This document shows positions 7,034 through 15,107 of a stretch of DNA of 30,960 nt, one piece after another. The first letter of the stretch is position 1; each line of letters opens with the position of its first letter. The stretch spans positions 836 to 31,795 of the forward strand of contig PEUI01000413.1 in NCBI GenBank assembly GCA_002785585.1, given 5' to 3'. Source of the stretch: Lysobacterales bacterium CG02_land_8_20_14_3_00_62_12. GTDB taxonomy: Bacteria > Pseudomonadota > Gammaproteobacteria > Xanthomonadales > Ahniellaceae. Position numbers and translations under genes: made by a program. The notes under the pieces are model-generated. The model was not told where the DNA came from, did no database searches, and saw only the letters and a program-made list of their open reading frames with translations.

Positions 7034-8077
7034 TTATTTCATCCAGCCTGCGCAATAAGCTTGCAAGCGCTCGGTATACGCGCTTTTTTGCGCAGCGCTG
7101 GCAAAGCTCGCGCGAAAACTATGGTCGGCCAGGGTGACGGCGTGCCGCGCTTCCAGGCCGAGCGCGGCAAAGGTGTCGACATAGTTCTGATTGAGATAGC
7201 CGCCAAAGTAGGCCGGGTCATCCGAATTGATCGTCACCACCAGGCCGGCTTCGAGCAGCGCGCGCAGGTTGTGCTTGGCCAGCGTATCGAAAACCCGCAA
7301 CTTGATGTTGGACAACGGGCACACCGTGAGCGGGATCTGATCTTTGAGCAGACGCTGGACCAGCGCCGGATCTTCCAACGCCCGCACGCCATGATCGATG
7401 CGCTCGACGCCGAGCACATCGAGCGCACTCCAGATATAGGCCGGCGGACCTTCCTCGCCGGCATGGGCGACCAGCCGCAAATCCATCATCCGCGCCACTT
7501 TGAAGACGCGCTCGAACTTCTCCGGCGGATTGCCACGCTCGGCGGAATCCAGACCGACGCCGACAAATTTCCCGATGTGCCGGGTCGCCGCTTCCAGCGT
7601 TTTGAAGGCATCGGCCTCATCCAGATGGCGCAGAAAACACAGGATCAGCTCGACCTTGATACCCAATTCGGCTTCGGCCAGATCACCGGCGCGGCGCAGA
7701 CCATCGATCACGTAGGCGATCGGCACGCCGCGCGCGGTATGCGTTTGCGGATCAAAAAACAGCTCCGTGTGAAGGATGTTATCGGCCTTGGCACGCAGCA
7801 AATACGCCCAACCCAGCTCAAAAAAATCCTGCTCGGTCAACAGCACGCTGGCGCCCGCGTAATAGATATCCAGAAAACTTTGCAGATCGGAGAACGCATA
7901 CGCTGCGCGCAGCTCGTCGACGCTGGCGTAGGGCAGGGACACGCGATTGCGCGCGGCAAGGGCAAAGATCAGCTCGGGCTCCAACGAGCCTTCGATGTGG
8001 ATATGCAGCTCCGCCTTGGGCAGTCCGCGCAGAAACCCGGGGAGTTGTTCGGGGGCAACCTGAAGGTGGCTGGGCAT
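7034..8077 (-). CDS. Adenine deaminase (adenosine deaminase-like family)
   Basis: Zinc hydrolase of the adenosine/adenine deaminase family, 347 residues. Metal and catalytic residues are in place: HIHIE with His25 and His27, AHAGEE with His205 and Glu208, RIDHG with His229, and NSDDPAYFGG with Asp286 and Asp287. The DPAYFGGY motif, PLSNIKL and HTELFFDPQTHTARG match the bacterial Aah1-type group, including the characterised Pseudomonas adenine deaminase, better than true adenosine deaminases. It would convert adenine to hypoxanthine in purine salvage. It starts 33 bp after the upstream sulfotransferase stop and may share its transcript. Substrate preference for adenine over adenosine is an inference from resemblance. 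Confidence 0.85.
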   Translation of the reverse strand: MPSHLQVAPEQLPGFLRGLPKAELHIHIEGSLEPELIFALAARNRVSLPYASVDELRAAYAFSDLQSFLDIYYAGASVLLTEQDFFELGWAYLLRAKADNILHTELFFDPQTHTARGVPIAYVIDGLRRAGDLAEAELGIKVELILCFLRHLDEADAFKTLEAATRHIGKFVGVGLDSAERGNPPEKFERVFKVARMMDLRLVAHAGEEGPPAYIWSALDVLGVERIDHGVRALEDPALVQRLLKDQIPLTVCPLSNIKLRVFDTLAKHNLRALLEAGLVVTINSDDPAYFGGYLNQNYVDTFAALGLEARHAVTLADHSFRASFASAAQKSAYTERLQAYCAGWMK

Positions 8078-8110
8078 GATCGGATCACCGGTTGAAAGGA
8101 GGGTGCTGGT

Positions 8111-9628
8111 TTAGCGCTGGCCGATTGCGACACTAGCCGAACGCAGCGCCAAGCGTAGCGGTTCAAGCTGCGCCGCGTAATGCCGCCAACGGCCGGAAGA
8201 TCGATCGTGTAGCGGTTGCCGAACCTGCCAATAACTGCCGGTCTTGACGGCGTTTCGCAATTGATGAAACTCGAGGCAACGTTCGTCCCATTCCAGCTCA
8301 AGAAAATCGAACAGTTGCTGCAGCGCCGTTGTTGGTTCACGAACGAACGCGTCGTAATCAAAATCGAAAATGCTCTCCGGATAGAGTGCTCGCCAATGTC
8401 CCATCAGCCGACGATATTGCCCGTAGTAGTGGCCAATGTCACCGAGATCGCTCGAATAACCAGCAACCTTGTGGTTGAGGTGTTGCATAAAAATCGACAG
8501 ACCGTTGTCGAGCGGGTCGCGCGTGGTGTGAATGATCTTGGCACTTGGGAACAGCCGTTTGATCAGCCCGATCAGCAGGAAGTTATCAGGACGTTTGTCG
8601 GTGATGATCGCCCCGGCGCCAGCACCAGGAAACAACCGCGCCAAATGCTGGCGGTATTCCTCGGCAAACGCGGCATCGCGGTCGCCATCCCACTGGGCCA
8701 TCGACTGCGGAAACGGCGCCAAACGGCTGGCCGCGAGGCGCAGCAGAAAATCCAGCTCGCCCCCTGGCGTCACCCGTGGATGCGCCGCCAGCACTTGCTC
8801 GATCAAGGTCGATCCAGACCGAAACATGCCGCAGATAAATACCGGGGACGCGCCGGTCGCTGCCGCTACACCTCTGGCAATCGGCGCTGCCACTGCGAAG
8901 GTGTCGATCAACGCGTCGATCAGTTGCGCCGAGTGACTGCGATCATAGGTTCTGCCGTTCCGACGCAGCAAACAACGGTTGGCTTTGGCGTAAGCGTCGA
9001 AGGCTAAATCGAACGCTTGCAAGCGGTCGTAAGCGGCCCCCAAGGCGAACAGCAAGTTGGCGCGCACAATCTGCCCCTCACCGGCACAGTTCGCCGACGC
9101 CTGCAGTAACTGATCCAGCAACGGGTCGGCCAGGCTCGTCGGTGGTCGCAGTTGTGCGCTACGCGCCAGAGCCTCGAAGCGCAGATCCTGATAAAGCCCG
9201 CGCTCGCCACCGGCGCCAGCGCGGATCTGGTCATAGCAGGCGAGGGCGGCAACCCGGTCGCCGCGTTCCTCGTGGAGGTTTCCCAAGTTCAGCAGCGCTG
9301 GCACGTAGCCAGGATCGAGTTGCAATGCAGCGTTCAATTCGAGCTCGGCAAGGTCTTCCTGGCGCAAATGATCCGAATAGATGACGGCCCGATTAAGATG
9401 AACCTCCGGCGCTCGGTCAACGCCGCGGGCAAGCGCCTCGGCATACGCCAATAGTGCCTCGGCGTAGTTGCCATTGGTCTTCAGCAGGTAGCCCAATTCG
9501 TACCAGACCTCGGTCAACTGAGGACGCTTGCCGAGCACGCCACGCAGACCGTCGATGGCCTCTGGACGACGCCCTTGGCGGTGCAACGCTTCCGCCTGTC
9601 GCACCAAAGATTCCGCCGATTCGATCAT
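8111..9628 (-). CDS. TPR-repeat sulfotransferase (1)
   Basis: About 505 residues with two parts. The N-terminal 240 or so residues form tetratricopeptide repeats (for example VWYELGYLLKTNGNYAEALLAYAEAL and ALLNLGNLHEERGDRVAALACYDQI). The C-terminal half is a PAPS-dependent sulfotransferase: the 5'-phosphosulfate loop FICGMFRSGSTLIEQVL (about 264-280), a GGEL glutamate near 291 placed like the catalytic base of tyrosylprotein sulfotransferases, and the 3'-phosphate segment IIHTTRDPLDNGLSI near 365-379. I chose the ATG at 9628 (GAGG just upstream), 19 bp after the methyltransferase stop; a longer frame to 9718 would overlap that gene. No signal peptide is seen, so it is probably cytoplasmic. 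The acceptor is unknown; a protein or peptide is plausible given the TPRs. Confidence 0.88.
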   Translation of the reverse strand: MIESAESLVRQAEALHRQGRRPEAIDGLRGVLGKRPQLTEVWYELGYLLKTNGNYAEALLAYAEALARGVDRAPEVHLNRAVIYSDHLRQEDLAELELNAALQLDPGYVPALLNLGNLHEERGDRVAALACYDQIRAGAGGERGLYQDLRFEALARSAQLRPPTSLADPLLDQLLQASANCAGEGQIVRANLLFALGAAYDRLQAFDLAFDAYAKANRCLLRRNGRTYDRSHSAQLIDALIDTFAVAAPIARGVAAATGASPVFICGMFRSGSTLIEQVLAAHPRVTPGGELDFLLRLAASRLAPFPQSMAQWDGDRDAAFAEEYRQHLARLFPGAGAGAIITDKRPDNFLLIGLIKRLFPSAKIIHTTRDPLDNGLSIFMQHLNHKVAGYSSDLGDIGHYYGQYRRLMGHWRALYPESIFDFDYDAFVREPTTALQQLFDFLELEWDERCLEFHQLRNAVKTGSYWQVRQPLHDRSSGRWRHYAAQLEPLRLALRSASVAIGQR

Positions 9629-9647
9629 GCTGCCTCGGGTTACTGGA

Positions 9648-10598
9648 TCAGTCACGGTGGAGCAACAACTGCCAACCCACCAGATTGCTGCGGGCATGAT
9701 ATTGCGGCATGCATTCAATCAAATTGAATCCGGCGTCGCCGGCTTGACGCTGAATCTGTTGCATCTGCTCGGCGCTCCGGGCGTGGCCAAGCAGGTCGTT
9801 CAAGCGTCGCACCGAAGCGCGCATCTCGGCTTCGGCTCGATCCACCTCCAGCCCGACCACTTCGGGCGGCGACTGCGTGCGCGCGACCAGCAATTTTTGC
9901 ACGGCGTCTAGCGCCACCCGCAGCACTCGCCCAGCACCGATTTGTTGTGACGGCTGCAGTTGCTGCTTCAATGTACGAATGGCGGAACGCAATTCGTCGG
10001 TGGCGCGCTGTGTCGTTCCCGGCGTGACCTGCGCCGAAGTGACCAGCCGATGCAAGCGTCGAAATATCTTGGTCTGCACCAGTACCAGATCCGCCTCGCG
10101 CAGTGAGCTGCGAGCATTCTGCACCAGCACCGAATCGGCGTTGTGCAGGATAAATTGCGCCTCACCGCCAGCCTTGAGCACGCGATGAATCTCCGTCAGT
10201 GCCATCGCGGTATCGGTGTATTCGAGTGCGTAGTGTCCACTGACCGCGTCAAACTGCCCGCGTTCGAACGGCAGTTTTTCGGTGGCCACACCACCCTGAA
10301 ATTGAATGCCAGCCAGGCGACGTTTGCCGTCGGCGACGTCGCGGAGCGGATCGATTTGCGCCAGATCGGTGGCGTGAATTTCCCAATGTCGGCCGAGCGC
10401 GGAGGCAGTTTCGACGGCGATCAGTGCGATCACCCCATTACCGGTTCCCACATCCAACAGGCATGCTTGATCGGGCAAAGTCGAAAAAAACTCTACCCAA
10501 GCCGTGCGCAACTCAAGGTCATAGCCGCCATCGGGCCCGGTCGGGCAGGTAGCGATCATCCCGCCGCGGTAATAAGTTTCCCACTGCTGCAGACTCAA
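9648..10598 (-). CDS. SAM-dependent class I methyltransferase
   Basis: A 316-residue protein with a Rossmann methyltransferase core. Motif I is LLDVGTGNGVIAL (47-59), an acidic strand end follows at HATDLAQIDP, and FDAVSGHYALEYTD and IHRVLKAGGEAQFILHN fit motifs IV to VI of the Methyltransf_11/25 group. The C-terminal 130 residues are helical and charged, with no fold I recognise. The start codon appears to be TTG, about 24 bases after a strong extended -10. The gene heads a probable operon with the TPR-sulfotransferase and the adenine deaminase. The substrate is unknown; the context suggests the same target as the neighbouring sulfotransferases, but this is inference. Confidence 0.8.
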   Translation of the reverse strand: MSLQQWETYYRGGMIATCPTGPDGGYDLELRTAWVEFFSTLPDQACLLDVGTGNGVIALIAVETASALGRHWEIHATDLAQIDPLRDVADGKRRLAGIQFQGGVATEKLPFERGQFDAVSGHYALEYTDTAMALTEIHRVLKAGGEAQFILHNADSVLVQNARSSLREADLVLVQTKIFRRLHRLVTSAQVTPGTTQRATDELRSAIRTLKQQLQPSQQIGAGRVLRVALDAVQKLLVARTQSPPEVVGLEVDRAEAEMRASVRRLNDLLGHARSAEQMQQIQRQAGDAGFNLIECMPQYHARSNLVGWQLLLHRD

Positions 10599-10628
10599 AG
10601 CTTGTGTACTCTCAGCGAAACGGCGAAG

Positions 10629-10637
10629 ATTATAGCA
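10629..10637 (-). promoter_or_regulatory. Extended -10 promoter for the methyltransferase operon
   Basis: On the minus strand the sequence reads TGCTATAAT, a perfect TATAAT hexamer with the TG-n extension. Its predicted start site is about 24 bases before the TTG start codon. It lies in the divergent gap shared with the plus-strand gene at 10716. Confidence 0.6.
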
Positions 10638-10715
10638 ATCGCGCCGACGTCGCCAGGCGAACCAATTCGCAACCGCAGCGACGCCTCTGCTGGCCCACTT
10701 TCAAGGAACCAAACC

Positions 10716-11207
10716 GTGTCCATTTCCTGGTTGTCTGCGCTGGCTTTGATCGCTTCCACGATGACCCTCGGCAGCGCCGCGGCCGCCGACTCCGCGGCCG
10801 GCGCGCATCCTTGCGCGACCGTTGGCAATGCCAGTAAGCGCCTGGCATGCTATGACCGAGCTTTCCCACCGCCAAGCACGAGTCCGTCAAGCGCCGGGGT
10901 GGCTGAAGAAAAAACCGCCGACGCGCGACAGGAGTTTGGGTTGAACCAAGCACAATTGCGCGAACAAGATCCCGAACGTGATGTCGCGCTGGACCGAATC
11001 GAGGCGAAGCTTGTCAGCCTCAGCCGTCGGCGTACCGGTGAGCGCGTGCTGACGTTGGACAATGGTCAAATCTGGTTATTGACCGAAGTGACCTCCAAGG
11101 GTCAATTACGCGTGGGTGATGCCGTGCAAATCCGCACCGCAGCGCTGGGTAGTTTCATGTTGATCACACCGGCGCGAGTTCCCTTGCGGGCACGCCGCCT
11201 CCAGTGA
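10716..11207 (+). CDS. Small periplasmic protein with C-x(n)-RLxCYD motif, unknown function
   Basis: A 163-residue protein starting with GTG, preceded by AAGGA at 8-base spacing. Residues 1-24 form a signal peptide (hydrophobic SWLSALALIASTM, then AAAADS). The mature N-terminus has HPCATVGNASKRLACYDRAF, in which two cysteines frame the common ASKRLACYD motif. The C-terminus has LDNGQIWLLTE, then LRVGDAVQIRTAALGSFML, a block that recurs in uncharacterised secreted proteins of gammaproteobacteria. The two cysteines could form a disulfide. Its stop is only 4 bp before the TPR-oxygenase gene, so the two are very likely co-transcribed. I do not know its function. Confidence 0.8.
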   Translation: MSISWLSALALIASTMTLGSAAAADSAAGAHPCATVGNASKRLACYDRAFPPPSTSPSSAGVAEEKTADARQEFGLNQAQLREQDPERDVALDRIEAKLVSLSRRRTGERVLTLDNGQIWLLTEVTSKGQLRVGDAVQIRTAALGSFMLITPARVPLRARRLQ

Positions 11208-11211
11208 GGCG

Positions 11212-13071
11212 ATGGCAATGGTGGGCGCAATCCAGGCACTAACGGCGAGCCAAGCGCGCCAGCTCGCGACCACCTTTCAATTGCTGCAGGCGGGTCAGGC
11301 GGCGGCCGCCCTGACCAGCGCGGCGCAATTGGCCGCTCTGGCCCCGGCGGCTCCGGATGCCCAACAACTGCTGGCAATGTGCCTGGCCGAAACCGGTGCG
11401 GTCGACAACGCCGAGGCGGCATTTCGGTGTGCTCTGGCGCTGGCGCCGAGACATCCGCTGATTCTGCTCAATTACGCGACCCTGCTGCGCAAGCTGGGGC
11501 GGTTGGATGAGGCACTGGCCGGCTTTCAAGACGCGGTTGGGTCGGCACCTGAGCTGGCCAAGGCATGGCTCGAACTTGGTTTGACCGCGCTGCAGGCCGG
11601 GCGCAGCCAACGCGCGCTGACGGCGCTGGGGCGGGCGGTGGAATTGACGCCGGACTCGGCTTTGGCCTGGCACGTACTCGGCAACGCGCGCCGCGAGACA
11701 AGTGACCTGGAAGCGGCCGCAGAAGCTTTTCAAACCGCGGTCGCGATTGCCCCCGACTATGCCACCGCCTGGGTCAATCTTGGCGTGGTACGGCGCCTGC
11801 TCGGTCGTGCCGACGAGGCCCTGCGTTGTTTCGAGCAAGCCGATCGACTGGGTTACGCCAGCGCCGAACTAAGCGACGCATGGACCGGCGCTTTGCTCGA
11901 CAGCGGCGAGCTGGCGTTGGCGTTGCAACGCGCACAGGAACTGACCGAAACGCAGCCAGCTTTCGTCCCCGGTCACCTCACGCTGGCGCATTTGCGTTGG
12001 GAATACGGGGCCACTGCCAAGCAAAATACCGCGCTCAGCGAGTTTCGAGACGCCGTCGAACAGCAGCCGCAACATCGCCCCTTGCGCCGGGCCTTTGCGC
12101 AGTTCCTATTGGCGGCTCGCTGTGGCGAAGAAGTGTTGCGGGAAGTTCGCGTGTTGCGGGCCGATGGCGATGACCCGCAGCTTACTTTGATGGAGGCCGA
12201 GGCCCTGGATCTGCTCGCTGACAACGCCCGTGCCGGCCAAGTATTCCGGCACCTGCAAGGATTGCTTGGGTCCACCGATGTCGTGTTTTTGAACGCTTAC
12301 ACCCGGTTTTTGCTGCGCACGGGCGAATGGGCGGCCGCCGCCCAACAGGCCGAAGCGGCGACCCGCCTGGATCCCGCCAACCAGGAGGCGTGGGCGTACC
12401 TCGGCACCGCTTGGCGGCTGCTTGATGATGCCCGCGAGCACTGGCTCTGCGACTACCAGCAATGGGTCGGTGAGGTAGCCATCGAGCCGCCCCCAGGCTT
12501 TGCCTCAATGGCAGCTTTTTTGGTGGCCTTGAAAGCCACGCTGGAACCCATGCACCAAGCGACCCGGGCGCCGGTGCAGCAGAGCGTCCGCGGCGGATCG
12601 CAGACCCCGGGGCGTTTGTTCGGGCGCAACGATCCGCTGATCGCCGCGACCCAAGTCGCGTTGCGTCGCGGGATCGAGGACTGGCTGAAAACCTTGCCAA
12701 ACGACCCTCAGCATCCGTTTTTGCGGCGAACCGCCAGGACGGTGCGCGTGATCGGATCGTGGTCGGTACGCTTGTGGTCGGCGGGAAATCACGTCAACCA
12801 TATCCATCCCGAAGGCTGGTTGAGTTCGGCCTTCTACGTTGACCTGCCGACGGCGGTCACCCGACCAAACTGCTTGCATGAGCAAGCTGGATGCCTCCAG
12901 TTCGGCCAGCCACCGCAGGAACTGGGCTTGAATCTGCCGCCACGGCGCGTGGTTCGACCCAAAGCCGGCAGTTTGGCCTTGTTTCCTTCGTATTTTTGGC
13001 ACGGCACGGTGCCCTTTGAAGACACGCAAGCACGCCTGACGATCGCCTTCGATATGGCGCCGAAGCACTGA
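11212..13071 (+). CDS. TPR protein with C-terminal 2OG-Fe(II) oxygenase domain
   Basis: A 619-residue protein. Residues about 15-410 are tetratricopeptide repeats (LILLNYATLLRKLGRLDEAL, AWLELGLTALQAGRSQRAL, AWVNLGVVRRLLGRADEAL). Residues about 510-619 look like the putative 2OG-Fe(II) oxygenase family: GSWSVRLWSAGNHVNHIHPEG (histidines at 530 and 532), SSAFYVDLP, AGSLALFPSYFWHGTVPF (His597) and the Arg608 that would hold 2-oxoglutarate. Family knowledge suggests hydroxylation, possibly of a protein side chain. The ATG at 11218 has better spacing from GAGG than the one at 11212, so the true start may be two codons later. It forms an operon with the periplasmic protein upstream and precedes a TPR-sulfotransferase. 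Confidence 0.85.
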   Translation: MAMVGAIQALTASQARQLATTFQLLQAGQAAAALTSAAQLAALAPAAPDAQQLLAMCLAETGAVDNAEAAFRCALALAPRHPLILLNYATLLRKLGRLDEALAGFQDAVGSAPELAKAWLELGLTALQAGRSQRALTALGRAVELTPDSALAWHVLGNARRETSDLEAAAEAFQTAVAIAPDYATAWVNLGVVRRLLGRADEALRCFEQADRLGYASAELSDAWTGALLDSGELALALQRAQELTETQPAFVPGHLTLAHLRWEYGATAKQNTALSEFRDAVEQQPQHRPLRRAFAQFLLAARCGEEVLREVRVLRADGDDPQLTLMEAEALDLLADNARAGQVFRHLQGLLGSTDVVFLNAYTRFLLRTGEWAAAAQQAEAATRLDPANQEAWAYLGTAWRLLDDAREHWLCDYQQWVGEVAIEPPPGFASMAAFLVALKATLEPMHQATRAPVQQSVRGGSQTPGRLFGRNDPLIAATQVALRRGIEDWLKTLPNDPQHPFLRRTARTVRVIGSWSVRLWSAGNHVNHIHPEGWLSSAFYVDLPTAVTRPNCLHEQAGCLQFGQPPQELGLNLPPRRVVRPKAGSLALFPSYFWHGTVPFEDTQARLTIAFDMAPKH

Positions 13072-13250
13072 AATCAGCATGCCGACGAAGCCCTGTAAAG
13101 GGGTGCGTTGCACGATCCGATCATCGCCGCCGGTGACGTCACAAATGCGGCCGGACCAAAAACCCAACCAAGTCCATTAAATCACCGGCGCTGGGCGATG
13201 CGGTTGCATCGGCTATGCTGGTCGGCTAACCCAACGGCAGGAGCAGCGGC

Positions 13251-14864
13251 ATGGCAGAGACGCAAAGCAACGAAGTGGATCGGAACTTGGCGTTGCGCCA
13301 ACAGCTCAGCGCCGGTTTTGATTTGCTCCGGCAAGACCGGGTGGCCGACGCCACGCAGTTGAGTGATCGCCTATTGGCCAGTCACCCTGGTCATGCCGAG
13401 GTACTGTTTCTCGCCAGCGAAGCCAGACTCGCGGCCGAAGACCCGGAATCGGCACTGGCATTCATTAGTGCTGCGCTGGCGGCCGCGCCAGATCAGCTAG
13501 CGTTATTCGTCAAGAAAGCGGAAAACCTGATCATGTTGCGCCGCCGTACCGAAGCGCGCGAAACCGCCGCGGCAGCGATCCAGCTTGCCGGCGACGATGG
13601 CCATTCGCTCTGGGAAATAGGCAAGATCTACAGCAAGTGCGATGACCCGACCCAGGCGCGACCCATCTATGCAAAGGCGCGCGCCAGCATCGGCAACCAT
13701 CCGGCCCTGCTCTATGACTTGGCGGTGGCCCAGTTTCATAGCGGTGACAGCGCTGCTGCAGCCGCCACTTTGGAAACGCTGCTGACGCTTGCGCCGAAGG
13801 TGGGCCACGCGCTTTATCTGCGTTCAACTTTGGGGCGACAAACCGAAGCCAGCAATCATGTCGATGACCTGCGAGCACGGTTGGCCTCCGGTTTTCCCAA
13901 CGCTACCGCCCGCGCCGGTTGCCTGTACGCGCTCGCCAAGGAGCTGGAGGATTTGGGTCAGGCCGACGCGGCGTTTTCGGCACTGACCGAAGGCGCCGTA
14001 CTGAAGCGGCAATCGTTCAACTATGACGTTGCCGCCGAGTGTGCGGCCATCGATGCGGTGCGAACCACCTATAGCGCAGCGGTAATGCAAACCGCCGCGG
14101 TCGGCGACGATGAAGCCGGCGCGATTTTCATTGTCGGCATGCCGCGCACCGGCACCACGCTGGTGGAGCGCATGCTGAGCCGCCACAGCGAAGTGAAATC
14201 GGCTGGCGAACTGCTCGATTTTGGTCAGGCTTTGGCGTCCGCTGCGCGCAAATGCCAACTGGCCGCAACCGAAAAATCACTGGTTGAAGCTTCCCTGGAC
14301 ATCGATTTTGCCGCGCTTGGCCACGACTACCTGGTTGGCGCGCGGCAGGCCGCGCCGCCCTGCCGGATGTTCATCGACAAGATGCCGATCAACTTCATTT
14401 ACTGCGGCCTGATCAAGAAAGCCTTGCCCAAGGCACGGATCCTCCACTTGGTCCGCGATCCGATGGATTGCGCCTACGCCATTTACAAGACCCTGTTCGG
14501 CCAAGCGTACCTGTATTCCTACGATCTGAGCGAACTGGCGGCGTACTACCGCAGCTACCACCAACTGATGCAGCATTGGCACGCGGTCATGCCGGGCGCG
14601 ATTCTGGATGTGCACTACGAAGACCTGGTCGCTGACACCGAAGTCCAGGCACGACGTATCCTGGACTGGTGTGGTCTGGATTGGCAGGCGGCAGTGCTGA
14701 ACCCAGCGGACAATGCAGCGCCGTCGACGACCGCCAGCGCCGCGCAAGTACGGGAACCGATCCATACCGGTTCGGTGCACAAGTGGCGGCAATACGCGGC
14801 TGGTCTCGCGCCGCTCCGGGCTCGGCTGGTGGCAGCAGGCATTCTGAAGGCACAAGCTGAATGA
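13251..14864 (+). CDS. TPR-repeat sulfotransferase (2)
   Basis: A 537-residue protein starting at an ATG preceded by AGGAG at 7-base spacing. Residues about 15-250 are TPR-like helical repeats. The sulfotransferase domain shows IFIVGMPRTGTTLVERML (292-309), the SAGEL glutamate at 320, FIDKMPINF (about 374-382), and LHLVRDPMDCAYAIY (398-412), which binds the 3'-phosphate of PAPS. It is a divergent paralogue of the sulfotransferase at 8111-9628: the architecture is the same, but the loop residues differ (GMPRTGTT against GMFRSGST). The 179-bp gap before it shows no gene or clear promoter. It converges on the TonB-dependent receptor across a REPIN-like element. The acceptor is unknown. Confidence 0.88.
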   Translation: MAETQSNEVDRNLALRQQLSAGFDLLRQDRVADATQLSDRLLASHPGHAEVLFLASEARLAAEDPESALAFISAALAAAPDQLALFVKKAENLIMLRRRTEARETAAAAIQLAGDDGHSLWEIGKIYSKCDDPTQARPIYAKARASIGNHPALLYDLAVAQFHSGDSAAAAATLETLLTLAPKVGHALYLRSTLGRQTEASNHVDDLRARLASGFPNATARAGCLYALAKELEDLGQADAAFSALTEGAVLKRQSFNYDVAAECAAIDAVRTTYSAAVMQTAAVGDDEAGAIFIVGMPRTGTTLVERMLSRHSEVKSAGELLDFGQALASAARKCQLAATEKSLVEASLDIDFAALGHDYLVGARQAAPPCRMFIDKMPINFIYCGLIKKALPKARILHLVRDPMDCAYAIYKTLFGQAYLYSYDLSELAAYYRSYHQLMQHWHAVMPGAILDVHYEDLVADTEVQARRILDWCGLDWQAAVLNPADNAAPSTTASAAQVREPIHTGSVHKWRQYAAGLAPLRARLVAAGILKAQAE

Positions 14865-14882
14865 GGTAGATCGGATCCGGTC

Positions 14883-15038
14883 GTAGGTCGGATCAAGCCG
14901 ATGCGGCAAAACTGTTGTCGCCATGGTGCCGGACGGCGGATCCGACGCCACACGGTCGGGCGGCAACCAGCGTCGGATCCGCCGCGATCCCACAGCGGGC
15001 CCTGACCCAACCGTTTTGCGCGGCTTGATCCGACCTAC
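14883..15038. repeat. REPIN-like pair of GTAG-headed REP elements, long arms
   Basis: Two inverted arms face each other. Arm 1 (14883-14946) starts GTAG, then GTCGGATC, and closes with GATCCGAC. Arm 2 (14972-15038), read on the minus strand, also starts GTAG-GTCGGATC and closes with GATCCGAC. Both share the inner word AAGCCG followed by a GCAAAAC block. The pair fills the gap between the convergent sulfotransferase and TonB receptor genes. GTAG-headed palindromes of this type are known REP elements moved by RAYT transposases; no such gene is in the window. Confidence 0.75.
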
Positions 15039-15051
15039 GGCCAGCGGGCAC

Positions 15052-15081
15052 AAAAAAGCGGCGGGCTTTTGGCCCGCCGCT
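15052..15081 (-). terminator. Strong rho-independent terminator of the TonB receptor gene
   Basis: On the minus strand a perfect 10-bp stem (AGCGGCGGGC/GCCCGCCGCT) with a 5-base loop is followed by six T residues. It starts 26 bp after the receptor stop codon. The plus-strand side has only a TC-AAAA tract, so it acts chiefly on the minus strand. Confidence 0.9.
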
Positions 15082-15107
15082 CAAAAGGTACTGCTTGAAG
15101 CTTACGA

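Noticed and set aside
6704..8095. 463-codon plus-strand frame across dnaA and adenine deaminase
   Set aside because: It spans two well-supported minus-strand genes and has no domain or ribosome-binding site.
10143..10715. N-terminal extension of the small periplasmic protein to 354 residues
   Set aside because: The extension overlaps the divergent methyltransferase and its promoter; the GTG at 10716 has a good ribosome-binding site and begins a signal peptide.
13079..13180. 33-codon frame between the TPR-oxygenase and the second sulfotransferase, considered as a modified precursor peptide
   Set aside because: It has no ribosome-binding site, no leader-like sequence and no tyrosine, so it is not supported as a peptide substrate.
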